Origin: Methanolobus tindarius DSM 2278
GTDB lineage: Archaea; Halobacteriota; Methanosarcinia; Methanosarcinales; Methanosarcinaceae
Assembly (NCBI RefSeq): GCF_000504205.1
Contig: NZ_AZAJ01000001.1
Coordinates: forward strand, 1,958,879-2,022,878
DNA: 64,000 nucleotides
Direction: 5' to 3'
In this document: positions 25,875 through 35,163 of the stretch, piece by piece
Numbering within the stretch: the stretch's first letter is position 1
How the letters are laid out: the number at the start of each line of letters is the position of its first letter
Notes under the pieces: model-generated
The model's input: the letters and a program-made list of their open reading frames with translations, nothing else
The model's database searches: none
What the model was told of the DNA's origin: nothing
Position numbers and translations under genes: made by a program

Positions 25875-26754
25875 GAACCCATATCAAAACTATAAATACT
25901 ATCTCTCTGAATGTTATTATGGGGATATGAATGGAATTCAGAGAAATCTCTGATGATCAATGGAAATTTATTAAGCCACATTTACCACCACAACCAATAA
26001 CCGGAAGAAAGAGGGCTGATGACCGTAAGGTCATCAATGGTATTCTCTTTGTTCTGATAACTGGTTGCAGATGGGGAGATATGCCAGCTATTTATGGTTC
26101 CCAGGCAACTGCCTGGAGAAGGCTGAAAAGATGGTCAGAGGAAGGTATATGGAACAGGATAATGGAATCCCTTCGGGATTCCGCTTACCAGAATGGTAAG
26201 TTCTCTATGGATGTTGTATGTGTTGATAGCAGTTTCATTGAAACTAAAAAAGGGGAGAAGACTCCACATACAACGGTCATAAAAAAAGGAAAGGCATAAA
26301 GATTCATGTTTGTGTAAGTTGTGACGGTTTTCCATTGACGATCCAAATTGCTTCTGGAAAGGAACATGATAGTCAACAATTTATCAAGATCATGGAAAGT
26401 ATCAAGGTTAAGACTGATAGAAAACCAAGAACAAGACCATTAGAAGTACTTGCAGATTCAGCTTATGATAATGTTGCTATACGGAAGTATCTAAGATCCA
26501 GAGCTATAAAAAGTAACATTCCAGTCAACAGCAGGAATGAAAAACACAGAAAAAGAGGAAGACCTACAAGATTCGAGTATGAGTCATATCATAAAAGAGG
26601 AACTATAGAACGATTCTTTGCATGGTTGAAGATGGGATTCAGGAAAATAGCAAGTAGGTATGAAAGACTGAATATTGTTTTCAAAGGGTTATTAGATATT
26701 GCATGCTTCTTGTTATGCTGGAAAAAGATAGGGGAAAGGTTTTGAAATAGGCTC
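25875..26754 (+). mobile_element. IS5-type insertion sequence, about 880 bp
   Basis: A transposase in two overlapping-phase frames is bounded by imperfect terminal inverted repeats: GAACCCATATCAAAACTATA (25875-25894) and, at the right end on the minus strand, GAGCCTATTTCAAAACCTTT (26735-26754), with 14 of 20 matching. GTT flanks both sides (25872-25874 and 26755-26757), a likely 3-bp target duplication. Size and two-frame design fit the IS427-like group of IS5. It lies between a small membrane gene and the beta-propeller gene and breaks neither. Confidence 0.75.
25931..26745 (+). CDS. IS5-family DDE transposase expressed by -1 frameshift
   Basis: The first frame (25931-26299, 122 codons) has the helix-turn-helix region ISDDQWKFIKPHLPPQP and TGCRWGDMP, and the first catalytic Asp in VVCVDSSF. 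The second (to 26745) has the second Asp in LEVLADSAYDN and the Glu in YHKRGTIERFFAWLK. Frame 1 runs ATA AAA AAA GGA; slipping back one base on the A7 run (26281-26287) continues as AGG AAA GGC ATA AAG ATT CAT, giving the conserved GIKIHV segment. The joined product is about 270 residues. The intact catalytic triad suggests an active element rather than a broken one. GGGG lies before the ATG at 25931. Confidence 0.8.
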
Positions 26755-26986
26755 GTTAAATATAAGTTCTGTACAACATTACAATTAGTTGGAGATTTGG
26801 CCATAATTTATGTCAATTGTTATTTACGATTATTTGCTTGGAGTGTAAACGTCAGTCTTGCAGTACATGATAAAACTGTATCTTGTGCCTTTGTTTCATC
26901 TATGTATGACGTTTCAATATGTCGTTTCAGTCTAACTTTATCATTCGTTTCACCCATTAAACTATTTGTAAATATGAGGTATAAAC

Positions 26987-28615
26987 ATGAAATTTTCCAA
27001 TAGGATAATTAAATCGCCAACGTTAAGATTCGGGATTAATTTGTTGATTCTAGTCGCTCTCACATGCATTTCTTTGCATCTTGCAGTTGCAGGTAGTAAT
27101 CCGGAACAGGTAAATGCAACTATTGTAGCAGACCTCCAGCAAACAGTAGGTAAAGACCTGTTCAGTCTTGTGGATAGTGATGTTTATGAAGGCTATGACA
27201 AAAATACAACTCCTTATTTTAATGTAATCTGGAGTCCTGATGGTGATCAAATGTTAATTCAGACATCTGTTTTTCTTCACATAATAGGGGGAGGAGATTT
27301 TGGTAGTGCCAGAGTACACGCTCTTTATATTGCAGATGCAGATGGTTCAGATTTAAAGTGCGTTGTATGGGGTGAATCAAAATCCAGTGAAGGTCTGGTT
27401 ATTAGATCGCCTTTATGGAGTCCTTCTGGTAATTATTTTGCATATGTTGAAGAATCAACAGGTGGAATGTACCGGGTAACATCTTCACAGCTTGTGATAA
27501 TGTCAAATGAGCTTCAGCCTGTCCATAGGATTGATCAGGATCTGGACGTAAGCGGATCAATTTCTGAGATGCCTGTTAATTATAAATGGTCACCTGTAGA
27601 GGATAAAATTATTACTTTTATTCCGGGAAACTTAGTCGTTTTCAATTTAGAAGACAATACTAATTTCAGTTTGGACATAGGTGATAATTATTTCAAGATT
27701 AAAGATGTTACATTATCAGGTGATGGAAGCAAACTGGTATTCTCGATGCTGGAAGATGATTATACCAAAATCCATAAAGAAATGTTTCTTGTAGATATTG
27801 AAAACAGAGATATTGACCAGATATATTCCGCAGAGGGCGCAGATTTTTATTATGTAAAATGGAGTCCTGATAGTAAAAAGCTGGCATTCACTCAAAATAA
27901 TATTACAGAAGGAGATGGCACCATTGTTTATGTTTTGTCCTTCAGCGATATGATCGGGGAAAAACCTGCTATAATGCCCTTATTAGATTATGGAAGTATT
28001 GAAGCGTGGTATCCGGACAGTGAAAGACTTTTAGTTTCTAATGTTTCGAGTAAGATGCATGAATTGTTAACAGTTTCAATAAATGGTGAAATTGATAAAT
28101 TGTTCAGAGTTGATTCGGATTTTGATACAATTCTTAGTGAAAATGGATGTGTTCTGGTTGTCCGTCGTACTTTAGACCGTGATGTCCCATCAAGAATGTA
28201 TAATCTCACTTTGCTCAGCGGGCAGGATCAGATGGAAATAGATAATGTGTACTATTACAGTCTGGAGGGTAACGATCTCATATTCGTTTCTGATTCAAAA
28301 ATTTCCTATCTTAATACTGCTACGAATGAAGCATGGTCTATTCCAACACCAATAGCATACCCTGAAACAATAAGTCTGAATCCTTCAGGCCATTCCATGG
28401 CTGTTGATGGTTACATCATGGAACTTCAGGGTTTTGAAAAGCAGGCAGTTACATCAGTTGAAAATGACACTTACGGCTCAGTTCCCGATGAAGAAGATGT
28501 TATAAGTGAAATGAATGAGCAGGTAGAAACGGGAAATAATGGCAGTATTTCTTCTTTTATTAATGAAAAGGTGGATGCTTTTTTTGGAGCTGTCACGGAA
28601 ATATTGGAGGCTTAA
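26987..28615 (+). CDS. Exported beta-propeller (TolB/WD40-like) protein
   Basis: A 542-residue secreted protein. Residues 1-36 form a signal peptide (FGINLLILVALTCISLHLAVA). The body repeats propeller blades with the TolB-like signature W-S-P-D/S-G: IWSPDGDQM, LWSPSGNYFAY, KWSPVEDKI, LSGDGSKLVFS, KWSPDSKKLAFT, AWYPDSERLL, SLNPSGHSMA. This makes about seven blades. A C-terminal acidic tail follows (SVPDEEDVISEMNEQ). GAGGT precedes the ATG. The role is unknown; partner binding at the cell surface is likely. The IS element ends about 230 bases upstream. Confidence 0.85.
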   Translation: MKFSNRIIKSPTLRFGINLLILVALTCISLHLAVAGSNPEQVNATIVADLQQTVGKDLFSLVDSDVYEGYDKNTTPYFNVIWSPDGDQMLIQTSVFLHIIGGGDFGSARVHALYIADADGSDLKCVVWGESKSSEGLVIRSPLWSPSGNYFAYVEESTGGMYRVTSSQLVIMSNELQPVHRIDQDLDVSGSISEMPVNYKWSPVEDKIITFIPGNLVVFNLEDNTNFSLDIGDNYFKIKDVTLSGDGSKLVFSMLEDDYTKIHKEMFLVDIENRDIDQIYSAEGADFYYVKWSPDSKKLAFTQNNITEGDGTIVYVLSFSDMIGEKPAIMPLLDYGSIEAWYPDSERLLVSNVSSKMHELLTVSINGEIDKLFRVDSDFDTILSENGCVLVVRRTLDRDVPSRMYNLTLLSGQDQMEIDNVYYYSLEGNDLIFVSDSKISYLNTATNEAWSIPTPIAYPETISLNPSGHSMAVDGYIMELQGFEKQAVTSVENDTYGSVPDEEDVISEMNEQVETGNNGSISSFINEKVDAFFGAVTEILEA

Positions 28616-28671
28616 AAGCCTCTTCTATTTTGTTCTTTAAGACTGTGATATTTTTGGAAAGATATCAAAAT

Positions 28672-28983
28672 TCAGATATTTCCCTGCAACATAGCTGCTA
28701 TAGCCACAATTACAAAGATAGCAAAAGTAATTCCCATTTCTTTAATGGCTCTCTTTTCTTCCCTTTCATTTAAGTTCCTGGTATTTGGATTAGCTATAAG
28801 CAACACCCATATTGGAAGACTTATTGATATACCCCAGAACAAGTATTTTACTTCGTTGTAACTTACTATTCCAATTGCTGTGGCGGCAATAAGGGCAATG
28901 TAACTCCATCCTACAGCAATAAAACAGGTGATTACTGTTTTCTTATTAACAGGGGGAATCAAAGATAAGTTAACCTCACTCAT
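28672..28983 (-). CDS. Small three-TM membrane protein, paralogue of the one at 25463
   Basis: A 103-residue membrane protein starting MSEVNLSLIPPVNKKTVI, with helices CFIAVGWSYIALIAATAIGIV, YLFWGISISLPIWVLLIA and GITFAIFVIVAIAAML. The ATG at 28983 is chosen over a longer frame because it aligns with its paralogue and lies just inside the operator-like repeat. No ribosome site is evident, so a leaderless or short-leader transcript is possible. Confidence 0.78.
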   Translation of the reverse strand: MSEVNLSLIPPVNKKTVITCFIAVGWSYIALIAATAIGIVSYNEVKYLFWGISISLPIWVLLIANPNTRNLNEREEKRAIKEMGITFAIFVIVAIAAMLQGNI

Positions 28984-28992
28984 GGTAAAATA

Positions 28993-29026
28993 TTGGGCAA
29001 CAACCTTATAAAAAGTTATTGCGCAA
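28993..29026 (-). promoter_or_regulatory. Inverted repeat flanking the TATA box of the second small membrane gene
   Basis: TTGGGCAACAAC (28993-29004) and GTTATTGCGCAA (29015-29026) are inverted repeats with 10 of 12 matches, separated by exactly CTTATAAAAA, the TATA box on the minus strand. It mirrors the design upstream of the paralogue at 25771. Confidence 0.5.
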
Positions 29027-29043
29027 CACAAAAATATTAACTA

Positions 29044-30204
29044 TTACTTGCTTTCCCTGCGATGGATAGAATACATCTGGATCTTCTTCATCTTTGCCAG
29101 ATTGAGGGCATTCTTCATCTCCTTTTCCTCAAGCAGACGTGCATCAATGTAACCGTTGTCTGCTGCCTCGTTGAAGATTTCATAGCCAATGCTGGAACGT
29201 GCAAGTACCGTGGTCCATCCCTGAGGCGTGCCAACACCACCAAACGAGATATCTGCGTTCTCAGCAGCCATATCTGTACAGTATTTGCATGAACTGCTCC
29301 TGTACTGGTCAAACTCATCAAGTGGGAATACCTTGAGTTCATCAGGTGTCTGGAATTCGAACTTACCCTTGCGTATCTTCATAGACTCAATATCAGCAAG
29401 GTTCATATTCCTGTTTTCAATGAATTCCTTGATACCTTCATAATAGAATGTGTCCATGCAGAACAGACCCATTTTAAGGATATTAGCTCTCATGAAATGG
29501 TGAAGGAAACCCTGTGGACTTTTCTGCATTTTAGTGACCGCATCGATATTACAACTTGGTCCGACAAAAGCAATGCTTCTCATGCCATCCTTAACAGCAT
29601 CCATCAAAGGTTTAAGCGTCATACTGTGGCTGTAAATGCTACCTGAACCCTCAAGGATATCCTCGTATGTTTTCGCAATAACAGGAACTGGTTTCCAGGG
29701 TTCTTCTTCAGATTTTGTCGTTACAATGGCACAGTCTATGAGCCCTGCATCAAGTGCATATCCAAGCATGGCGGTCACAACACCTCCATCCTGACCATTC
29801 AGTCCGGGGAGGGTAGACTTTGCACAGTAAGCATTACGAAGCTTGCCGACAAGTCCGGCCTCAGTTGTGATTGTCCTTGGACATTGATTATAACAGACAC
29901 CACATGCTGTACACTTGTCTACAAGAGTAGGCTGTTCATTCTTGATAACAATAGAATCGCAGGAAGCAGAACATGCCCCGCAAAGGGTGCATATCCCAGG
30001 CTTGATGATTTCTTTCCTGAGTTTTCCAAAAGAGATCTTTTCCTTTTCAGCAATGGACCTCTTCAGACGTACTACTCTTTTCTCAACAATGTCAAATTTA
30101 TCTTTACATTCAGACGAGCAGAAACGATATTTTTTCCCTGCATAATCAGCAGAATATGAGGTGTCTTCCTGCACTTTGTTTTTACATATAGGATCGATAG
30201 GCAT
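29044..30204 (-). CDS. YHS-ferredoxin-FrhB-type F420 oxidoreductase subunit
   Basis: A 386-residue flavo-iron-sulfur protein. Residues 1-45 form a YHS/TRASH-like metal domain (DPICKNKVQEDTSYSADYAGKKYRFCSSEC in segments). Residues about 70-115 carry two 4Fe-4S clusters (CTLCGACSASC and CTACGVCYNQCP). The remainder is the FrhB/FpoF type coenzyme F420 dehydrogenase domain (LPGLNGQDGGVVTAMLGYAL, FVGPSCNIDAV, CKYCTDMAAENADISFGGVG). It should take hydride from F420H2 onto FAD and pass electrons to Fe-S. It is divergent from a Dsr-like sulfite reductase, and together they correspond to the two halves of Fsr. GGGAG precedes the ATG. Confidence 0.85.
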   Translation of the reverse strand: MPIDPICKNKVQEDTSYSADYAGKKYRFCSSECKDKFDIVEKRVVRLKRSIAEKEKISFGKLRKEIIKPGICTLCGACSASCDSIVIKNEQPTLVDKCTACGVCYNQCPRTITTEAGLVGKLRNAYCAKSTLPGLNGQDGGVVTAMLGYALDAGLIDCAIVTTKSEEEPWKPVPVIAKTYEDILEGSGSIYSHSMTLKPLMDAVKDGMRSIAFVGPSCNIDAVTKMQKSPQGFLHHFMRANILKMGLFCMDTFYYEGIKEFIENRNMNLADIESMKIRKGKFEFQTPDELKVFPLDEFDQYRSSSCKYCTDMAAENADISFGGVGTPQGWTTVLARSSIGYEIFNEAADNGYIDARLLEEKEMKNALNLAKMKKIQMYSIHRRESK

Positions 30205-30460
30205 CTTAATCTCCCAGGATCGCGGATGTCCTTAGTATAAATCTGTATATTGTTCTTATTGTATAAAACTAAATTTGAATTTAATAATCGTGATGGTTCT
30301 CTGCATAATGATTATTAGTTATAATTATTATTTATGAGAAAATTTAGGGCACAATGTTTTTACATAATATGCTATATCAAGTAAACTTGTCTTCAAATAA
30401 CTGGATATGAATTTCATCACATTATCCAGTAAAATACCAACTGGAAAAGAAGTGACCCAA
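30205..30460. promoter_or_regulatory. Divergent promoter of the FrhB-like and sulfite reductase-like genes
   Basis: About 250 AT-rich bases between divergent starts. AATAATC (about 30280-30286) and GATTATT (about 30308-30314) form an inverted pair, which could serve shared control. If the upstream ATG at 30407 were used, the region would be shorter. Confidence 0.35.
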
Positions 30461-31315
30461 ATGGTAAAAACAAATTCTAACAAAGACCTGCTTAAAGAGA
30501 AAGGCTTTCTTTCACAGAGGCAGGATGATTTCTTTTCAATGCGCCTGCATGCTGCAGGTGGAAATCTTACATCCGACTACCTCAGGGCAGTTGCGGATGC
30601 AGCAGACCGTTATGGTAAAGGCTATGTTCATGTGACATCACGTCAGGGAATTGAAATTCCGTTTGTCCACCTGGACAACACCGAAGCCGCCAGAAATGAT
30701 ATGGATTCTAATGATATTGGTCCCGGAGCTTCAGGAAAAAAAATTCGTGCTGTAGTCGCATGTCAGGGGGACAGGGTCTGTAAACGCGGACTCATCGATT
30801 GTCAGGGAATCTGTGAAGAAATAGATGAGCTCTATTTTGCAGAACCTGTGCCATACAAATTCAAGATAGCAGTAACAGGCTGTCCTGCATCATGCCTTAA
30901 AGTTCAGGAGAACGACTTTGGTATCATGGGATTCTGCGAGCCGGTTTTTGTGGAAGAGAATTGTGTAATGTGCAGGGCATGTGAGAAAGCATGTGGCTCC
31001 TCTGCCATTACGATAGAAAATGGAAGTCTCTATCAGGATATGGATAAATGCGTCTCCTGTGGTTCATGCATCCGGGTATGCAGAAAAGATTCTATGCAGA
31101 ATCAGCAGCAGGGATATACAATATTTGTAGGTGGAAAAGTGGGTAAAAAACCACGCATGGGTGATATGTTGCTCAGGACAACAGATAGGTCTGTAATTTT
31201 TGATGTGCTCGAAAAATCCGTGAATTACTATCGTGAGACTGCTCTGGAAGGAGAAAGACTCGGTGATGTTATTGACCGTGTAGGTCTGGATGAGTTCAGA
31301 GAAACAATAAAGTGA
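30461..31315 (+). CDS. Small sulfite reductase-like protein (Dsr-LP) with two 4Fe-4S ferredoxin motifs
   Basis: A 284-residue siroheme/Fe-S protein. The N-terminal half-domain has VHVTSRQGIEIPF. The siroheme-cluster cysteines are in VVACQGDRVCKRG and TGCPASCLKVQENDFG. A ferredoxin module follows with CVMCRACEKACGS and CVSCGSCIRVCRK. This is the compact architecture called dissimilatory sulfite reductase-like in methanogens and equals the C-terminal half of F420-dependent sulfite reductase. The substrate could be sulfite or another sulfur or nitrogen oxide. I take ATG 30461 (AAGTGA upstream); ATG 30407 is in frame but has no ribosome site. Confidence 0.85.
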   Translation: MVKTNSNKDLLKEKGFLSQRQDDFFSMRLHAAGGNLTSDYLRAVADAADRYGKGYVHVTSRQGIEIPFVHLDNTEAARNDMDSNDIGPGASGKKIRAVVACQGDRVCKRGLIDCQGICEEIDELYFAEPVPYKFKIAVTGCPASCLKVQENDFGIMGFCEPVFVEENCVMCRACEKACGSSAITIENGSLYQDMDKCVSCGSCIRVCRKDSMQNQQQGYTIFVGGKVGKKPRMGDMLLRTTDRSVIFDVLEKSVNYYRETALEGERLGDVIDRVGLDEFRETIK

Positions 31316-31339
31316 TCAGGACAGATTACAATTATTGCT

Positions 31340-33958
31340 TTATATTTTATCAGGAAGTTCTAAAGGGATAGTGAAAATAAAATTACTGCCTCTTCCGAGC
31401 TGGCTCTCAATATGGATATGGCCGTTATGAATCTCGACCATTTTTTTAACCAATGCCAGTCCAAGCCCTGTCCCTCCGAATTTTCTGGTGCTTGAGCCGT
31501 CTATCTGGACAAAAGGTTCAAAAATAGTCTCTATTTTTTCTTTTTCCATTCCAATACCTGTATCATTCACTGAAAAAAGAATCTCATCCCCATTAATTTT
31601 TGCTTCTATTTTCACCGAACCTCTGGGTTCTGTAAACTTAATGGCATTTTCTATAAGGTTGAACAGTATTGTCTTGAGTTTATAAGGATCTGCAATAATA
31701 ACACCGAGTTGCGGATCAATTATAATATCGGTATCTATGTTTTTTCTCAATGCTTTTGTAAAAAGAAGATCACAGGTTCCGTGAATTAGTTTATTCAGGT
31801 CAACTTTTTCAGAGTAAAGTGAATACACATTTTCCTGTTCTAAATGTACCAGATCCAGGAATTTTTCAATCATGTTGTCCAGGTTATTCCCGCTTTCGTG
31901 AATATTTCGCAGGAATTTCTTCTGTGTTTCAGTAAAGTTATCGCTATCATTAAGCAGCACATCCGAAAAACCCAGAACTGCTATTAAAGGTGTCCTGAGT
32001 TCATGGGAAATGTTCTGTATCATCTCTGTCTTCATACGGTTTGACTCATCCGCAGCAGCCCTGGCGTACAAAAGAGTTTCTTCTGCCTGCATTCTGGCAG
32101 TGATATCAATAAGTGTTCCTGCAATACGATGGGCTGTATCATCCTCATCCACATTGATAGGTTTTCCTCTTATCGAAACCCATTTTATTTCTCCGGATAC
32201 ATGTTTAATTCTGAAGTCCAGATTAATTGGTTTTAATGATTTAGTGCTTTCCTCAACAGCCATAAAAAGGCTATCTCTGTCATCAGGATGCACAAAATTC
32301 ATCAGGATTTCATCAAAAGATGATGGCGATTCTTCAGTTTCGAACCCTACCAGTGAGTATATAGCGTGACTCAGGTATAGTAGGTTTTTATCTGTATCCA
32401 GATCCCAGAAACCCAAGCCCGAAGCTTCCATTGCAAGAGACAGTCTTTCCTCATTCTTCTTAAGTGCATTTTCTGTCTGCTTTATTTTTGTAATATCCCT
32501 GCAGACGCTAAAATGCATTTCCTGTCCGTCTACAATAACTGCATTTGTACGAATTTCCACATCATAGACGCTCCCATCCTTACGTTTGTGTTTTGTTTCT
32601 AATTTTAAGTGTTTTACCGGATTCTCGTCTGAGAATGGGTTTTTGAAAAAACGTTCCTGCAAATTGTCTCGTGTCCATTCTATTTCCCAGTCCCATACAT
32701 ACATCTGCTTGAGCTCTTCAGGAGTGTATCCAATCATATCCGCAAATTTTTGATTTGCTTCAAGTACCCTGCCATTTTTATTGAGAACTACTATTCCGTC
32801 ATTGGATTGCTCAAAAAATATTCGTTTCCGTGTCGTCTCTTCAACAAGTCTTTTCTCTGCTTTTTTTCTTTCATCCAATGTTCTTGCAAGCATAATATTG
32901 CTGTAGCATAAGGAAGATATAATATCTGTCAGTTGAGTGTAAAAAGCCATCACTGCATCCACTGTTTTGTGGCTCCAGCGTGGAACACTGTTAAGTGCCT
33001 CCATGTATTCTTTCTCTTCAAATCCGTATTTTTTTGCCTGAAGCCTGAAGGTATCAAAGGAAATTTCCTCTTCTTCATAGAAAAACTGTCCGAGGAACAG
33101 ATTTCCCATATGTTTTTCACCAACTATAATGGGAGTAGCGAGATCCCACATATTATTCTTACACTTGTAAGATTTATATGTCCCAGGAGCTACATTTCCT
33201 GATAATTCAAGATCACTTTCAATACAGTTTCTGCATGTATCAGGGTGTACTCTGTGGAAGTTTGTGCATATATCCTGCCATCCGGTACCTACCAGAACTT
33301 TTCCTTCCAGGTCAATTATACCAACACCGATGTGAGTGAGCTCATAAAATTTATCCATGAGTGATTGCAGTGATTCCTGGTCAAGGATGTCTGCAAGTTC
33401 AAGTTTGTCTACGTCTTTGTTGAATGGACTATTATATTCCTGCCTGCATACTGGCAATTCAGTATCTTGCTGTTCAATATGCTTATGGTTTGTAATATCC
33501 GTGATAACTCCGTTTATCTGTACGGGTTTTTGATTACTGTCAAGGACTATACAGGAATATTCGTGGACTGTAAGGACAGTTCCATTGTCTTGCACGATTC
33601 GGTATTCTACGGATACATCACCATTGACTTCTCTTTGCCTTGCCGCTTCTTTTAAAATGTGGATGTCTCCATGATGCACATATTTCTCAAGAACACCAAT
33701 GTCTGTGAGAATCTGGCCATTTTTCAGATTAAAAGTACTTTTATCTGACTGGCTTATATGGGTAAGAATTCGACTGGAGTAGGTAGCAGACCAGACTATC
33801 ATTCCCAATGAAGCGAGAATCTTGTCTAAGCTTTCCGTTTTCTCATACCTGTCTTCAACATATGATTTCCTCTCGCCAAACCGGGCATCAGCTCTATCAA
33901 GAGTTTGATATTTTTTGTTGTTCTTGTAGTTTTTCTCTTCTAAACCATGACCCATCAA
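31340..33958 (-). CDS. PAS-PocR-PAS-PAS sensor histidine kinase
   Basis: An 872-residue cytosolic sensor kinase with no TM. A PAS fold covers about 50-160. Residues about 185-345 form a PocR ligand-binding domain (THIGVGIIDLEGKVLVGTGWQDIC, HPDTCRNCIESD, GNLFLGQFF). Two PAS-PAC units follow, about 375-500 and 505-635 (DGIVVLNKNGRVLEAN; YSLVGFETEESP). HisKA has NISHELRTPL and HATPase has NLIENAIKF, VNDTGIGM and GGTGLGLALVKK. PocR domains were first defined in a propanediol regulator and are thought to sense small organic ligands or, in methanogens, to carry redox sensing. No response regulator is adjacent. It is convergent with the sulfite reductase-like gene. Confidence 0.9.
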   Translation of the reverse strand: MMGHGLEEKNYKNNKKYQTLDRADARFGERKSYVEDRYEKTESLDKILASLGMIVWSATYSSRILTHISQSDKSTFNLKNGQILTDIGVLEKYVHHGDIHILKEAARQREVNGDVSVEYRIVQDNGTVLTVHEYSCIVLDSNQKPVQINGVITDITNHKHIEQQDTELPVCRQEYNSPFNKDVDKLELADILDQESLQSLMDKFYELTHIGVGIIDLEGKVLVGTGWQDICTNFHRVHPDTCRNCIESDLELSGNVAPGTYKSYKCKNNMWDLATPIIVGEKHMGNLFLGQFFYEEEEISFDTFRLQAKKYGFEEKEYMEALNSVPRWSHKTVDAVMAFYTQLTDIISSLCYSNIMLARTLDERKKAEKRLVEETTRKRIFFEQSNDGIVVLNKNGRVLEANQKFADMIGYTPEELKQMYVWDWEIEWTRDNLQERFFKNPFSDENPVKHLKLETKHKRKDGSVYDVEIRTNAVIVDGQEMHFSVCRDITKIKQTENALKKNEERLSLAMEASGLGFWDLDTDKNLLYLSHAIYSLVGFETEESPSSFDEILMNFVHPDDRDSLFMAVEESTKSLKPINLDFRIKHVSGEIKWVSIRGKPINVDEDDTAHRIAGTLIDITARMQAEETLLYARAAADESNRMKTEMIQNISHELRTPLIAVLGFSDVLLNDSDNFTETQKKFLRNIHESGNNLDNMIEKFLDLVHLEQENVYSLYSEKVDLNKLIHGTCDLLFTKALRKNIDTDIIIDPQLGVIIADPYKLKTILFNLIENAIKFTEPRGSVKIEAKINGDEILFSVNDTGIGMEKEKIETIFEPFVQIDGSSTRKFGGTGLGLALVKKMVEIHNGHIHIESQLGRGSNFIFTIPLELPDKI

Positions 33959-34172
33959 TCTTCACTAAAAATATATACCAGTTTATTTTATATAAAATAA
34001 TATATTCATATTTTTAATAAAGCTATAAACTTTAATATATTTCAAAATACAGATTCTCAACTTTATCTTCTTTAAGGATGTCCTGCTCATTTTAACAATA
34101 AAATATATCACATTAGAGTATTCTAGATATATAGCTATCAAAAACGACAGTAATTCTGTTATCGGAGCACTC

Positions 34173-35156
34173 ATGAACGCAGAAACCAAAGCTCAACTTA
34201 TTTCAGTGGGTTCCGTAAATATGGACCCATCACTTATCCACTGGTTAACTATTCCTACAGCAGGCCCTGGGGCCGGGAACGTTGCTTTCTTTTTTAATTC
34301 AGAAGGACACCGTGTCCGTCTTGCTGTAAAAGAGACATCTCCTCTTGAAGCTAAAATGGAAGGAGAGGAGCTTGTAATAAGAAAAGATGGAACTGAGATT
34401 GCAAGAGGCAGTATTGAAGAAGAACTTATCCACTGTCCTGACCAGGCGTTCATAACCATGTGTGAACAGTGTGTTTTTGACTGTAAGTTCTGTCCGGTTC
34501 CAAAACTCAACGGAAAAGTCAAGAGTATGGATCAGATGCTTAAGATGATAGATGATGCCAATGAGACCGGCAGGATGAAAGCTATTTCCATTACTTCAGG
34601 TGTGGAAATTTCAGCCGAAGATGAAGTTGAAAGAGCTGAAAAACTCATTCGCAGACTCAGGGCAAAGTACAAAGTTCCAATTGGGGTTTCAGTCTATCCA
34701 ACCGAAGACTCAACCAGCAGACTAAAATTTGCAGGTGCCACCGAGCTCAAATACAATGTTGAAACCATGGATCGCAAACTCCATGCAGAATTATGTCCTG
34801 ATCAGGACCTTGAATACCTGCTCAATGCCCTCAGGGAAGGTGTGAAGGTATTTGGAAAGAATAAGGTTTGTTCCAATGTAATTATTGGTCTTGGAGAATC
34901 AGATGAATCTGCAAAGAAAGGAATCGAAGAACTCGTTTCCATCGGTGTTGTCCCAATTCTCAGGGCAGCAGCCAGACATCCTCTGCGAGAAGGCGAGGTT
35001 ACTGTGGAAAGACCATCTGCAGAAAGGCTACTTAATCTCAACCGTTTCCTGAAAGAGAAACTGGATGAATACGGCCTGCGTGCAGATAAATTTGAAACAA
35101 TGTGCCTGCCGTGTACCGGATGTGACATCAATCCTCACATTGATTTTGAGAATTGA
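34173..35156 (+). CDS. Radical SAM protein of the biotin-synthase-related group
   Basis: A 327-residue radical SAM enzyme. After about 90 residues of a methanogen-specific N-terminal domain comes the cluster motif CEQCVFDCKFCPVP (CX3CX2C), then SITSGVEISAEDEVERAE and NVIIGLGESDESAKKGIEE, typical of the BioB-like COG2516 group. C-terminal Cys in CLPCTGCDINP may bind a further cluster. It is conserved in methanogens; the reaction is unknown, though cofactor synthesis or MCR-related modification is possible. GGAGCACTC precedes the ATG. Confidence 0.85.
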   Translation: MNAETKAQLISVGSVNMDPSLIHWLTIPTAGPGAGNVAFFFNSEGHRVRLAVKETSPLEAKMEGEELVIRKDGTEIARGSIEEELIHCPDQAFITMCEQCVFDCKFCPVPKLNGKVKSMDQMLKMIDDANETGRMKAISITSGVEISAEDEVERAEKLIRRLRAKYKVPIGVSVYPTEDSTSRLKFAGATELKYNVETMDRKLHAELCPDQDLEYLLNALREGVKVFGKNKVCSNVIIGLGESDESAKKGIEELVSIGVVPILRAAARHPLREGEVTVERPSAERLLNLNRFLKEKLDEYGLRADKFETMCLPCTGCDINPHIDFEN

Positions 35157-35163
35157 ACTTCAA

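Noticed and set aside
26797-27003. 68-codon frame upstream of the beta-propeller gene
   Set aside because: Overlaps that gene's start and ribosome site; no support.
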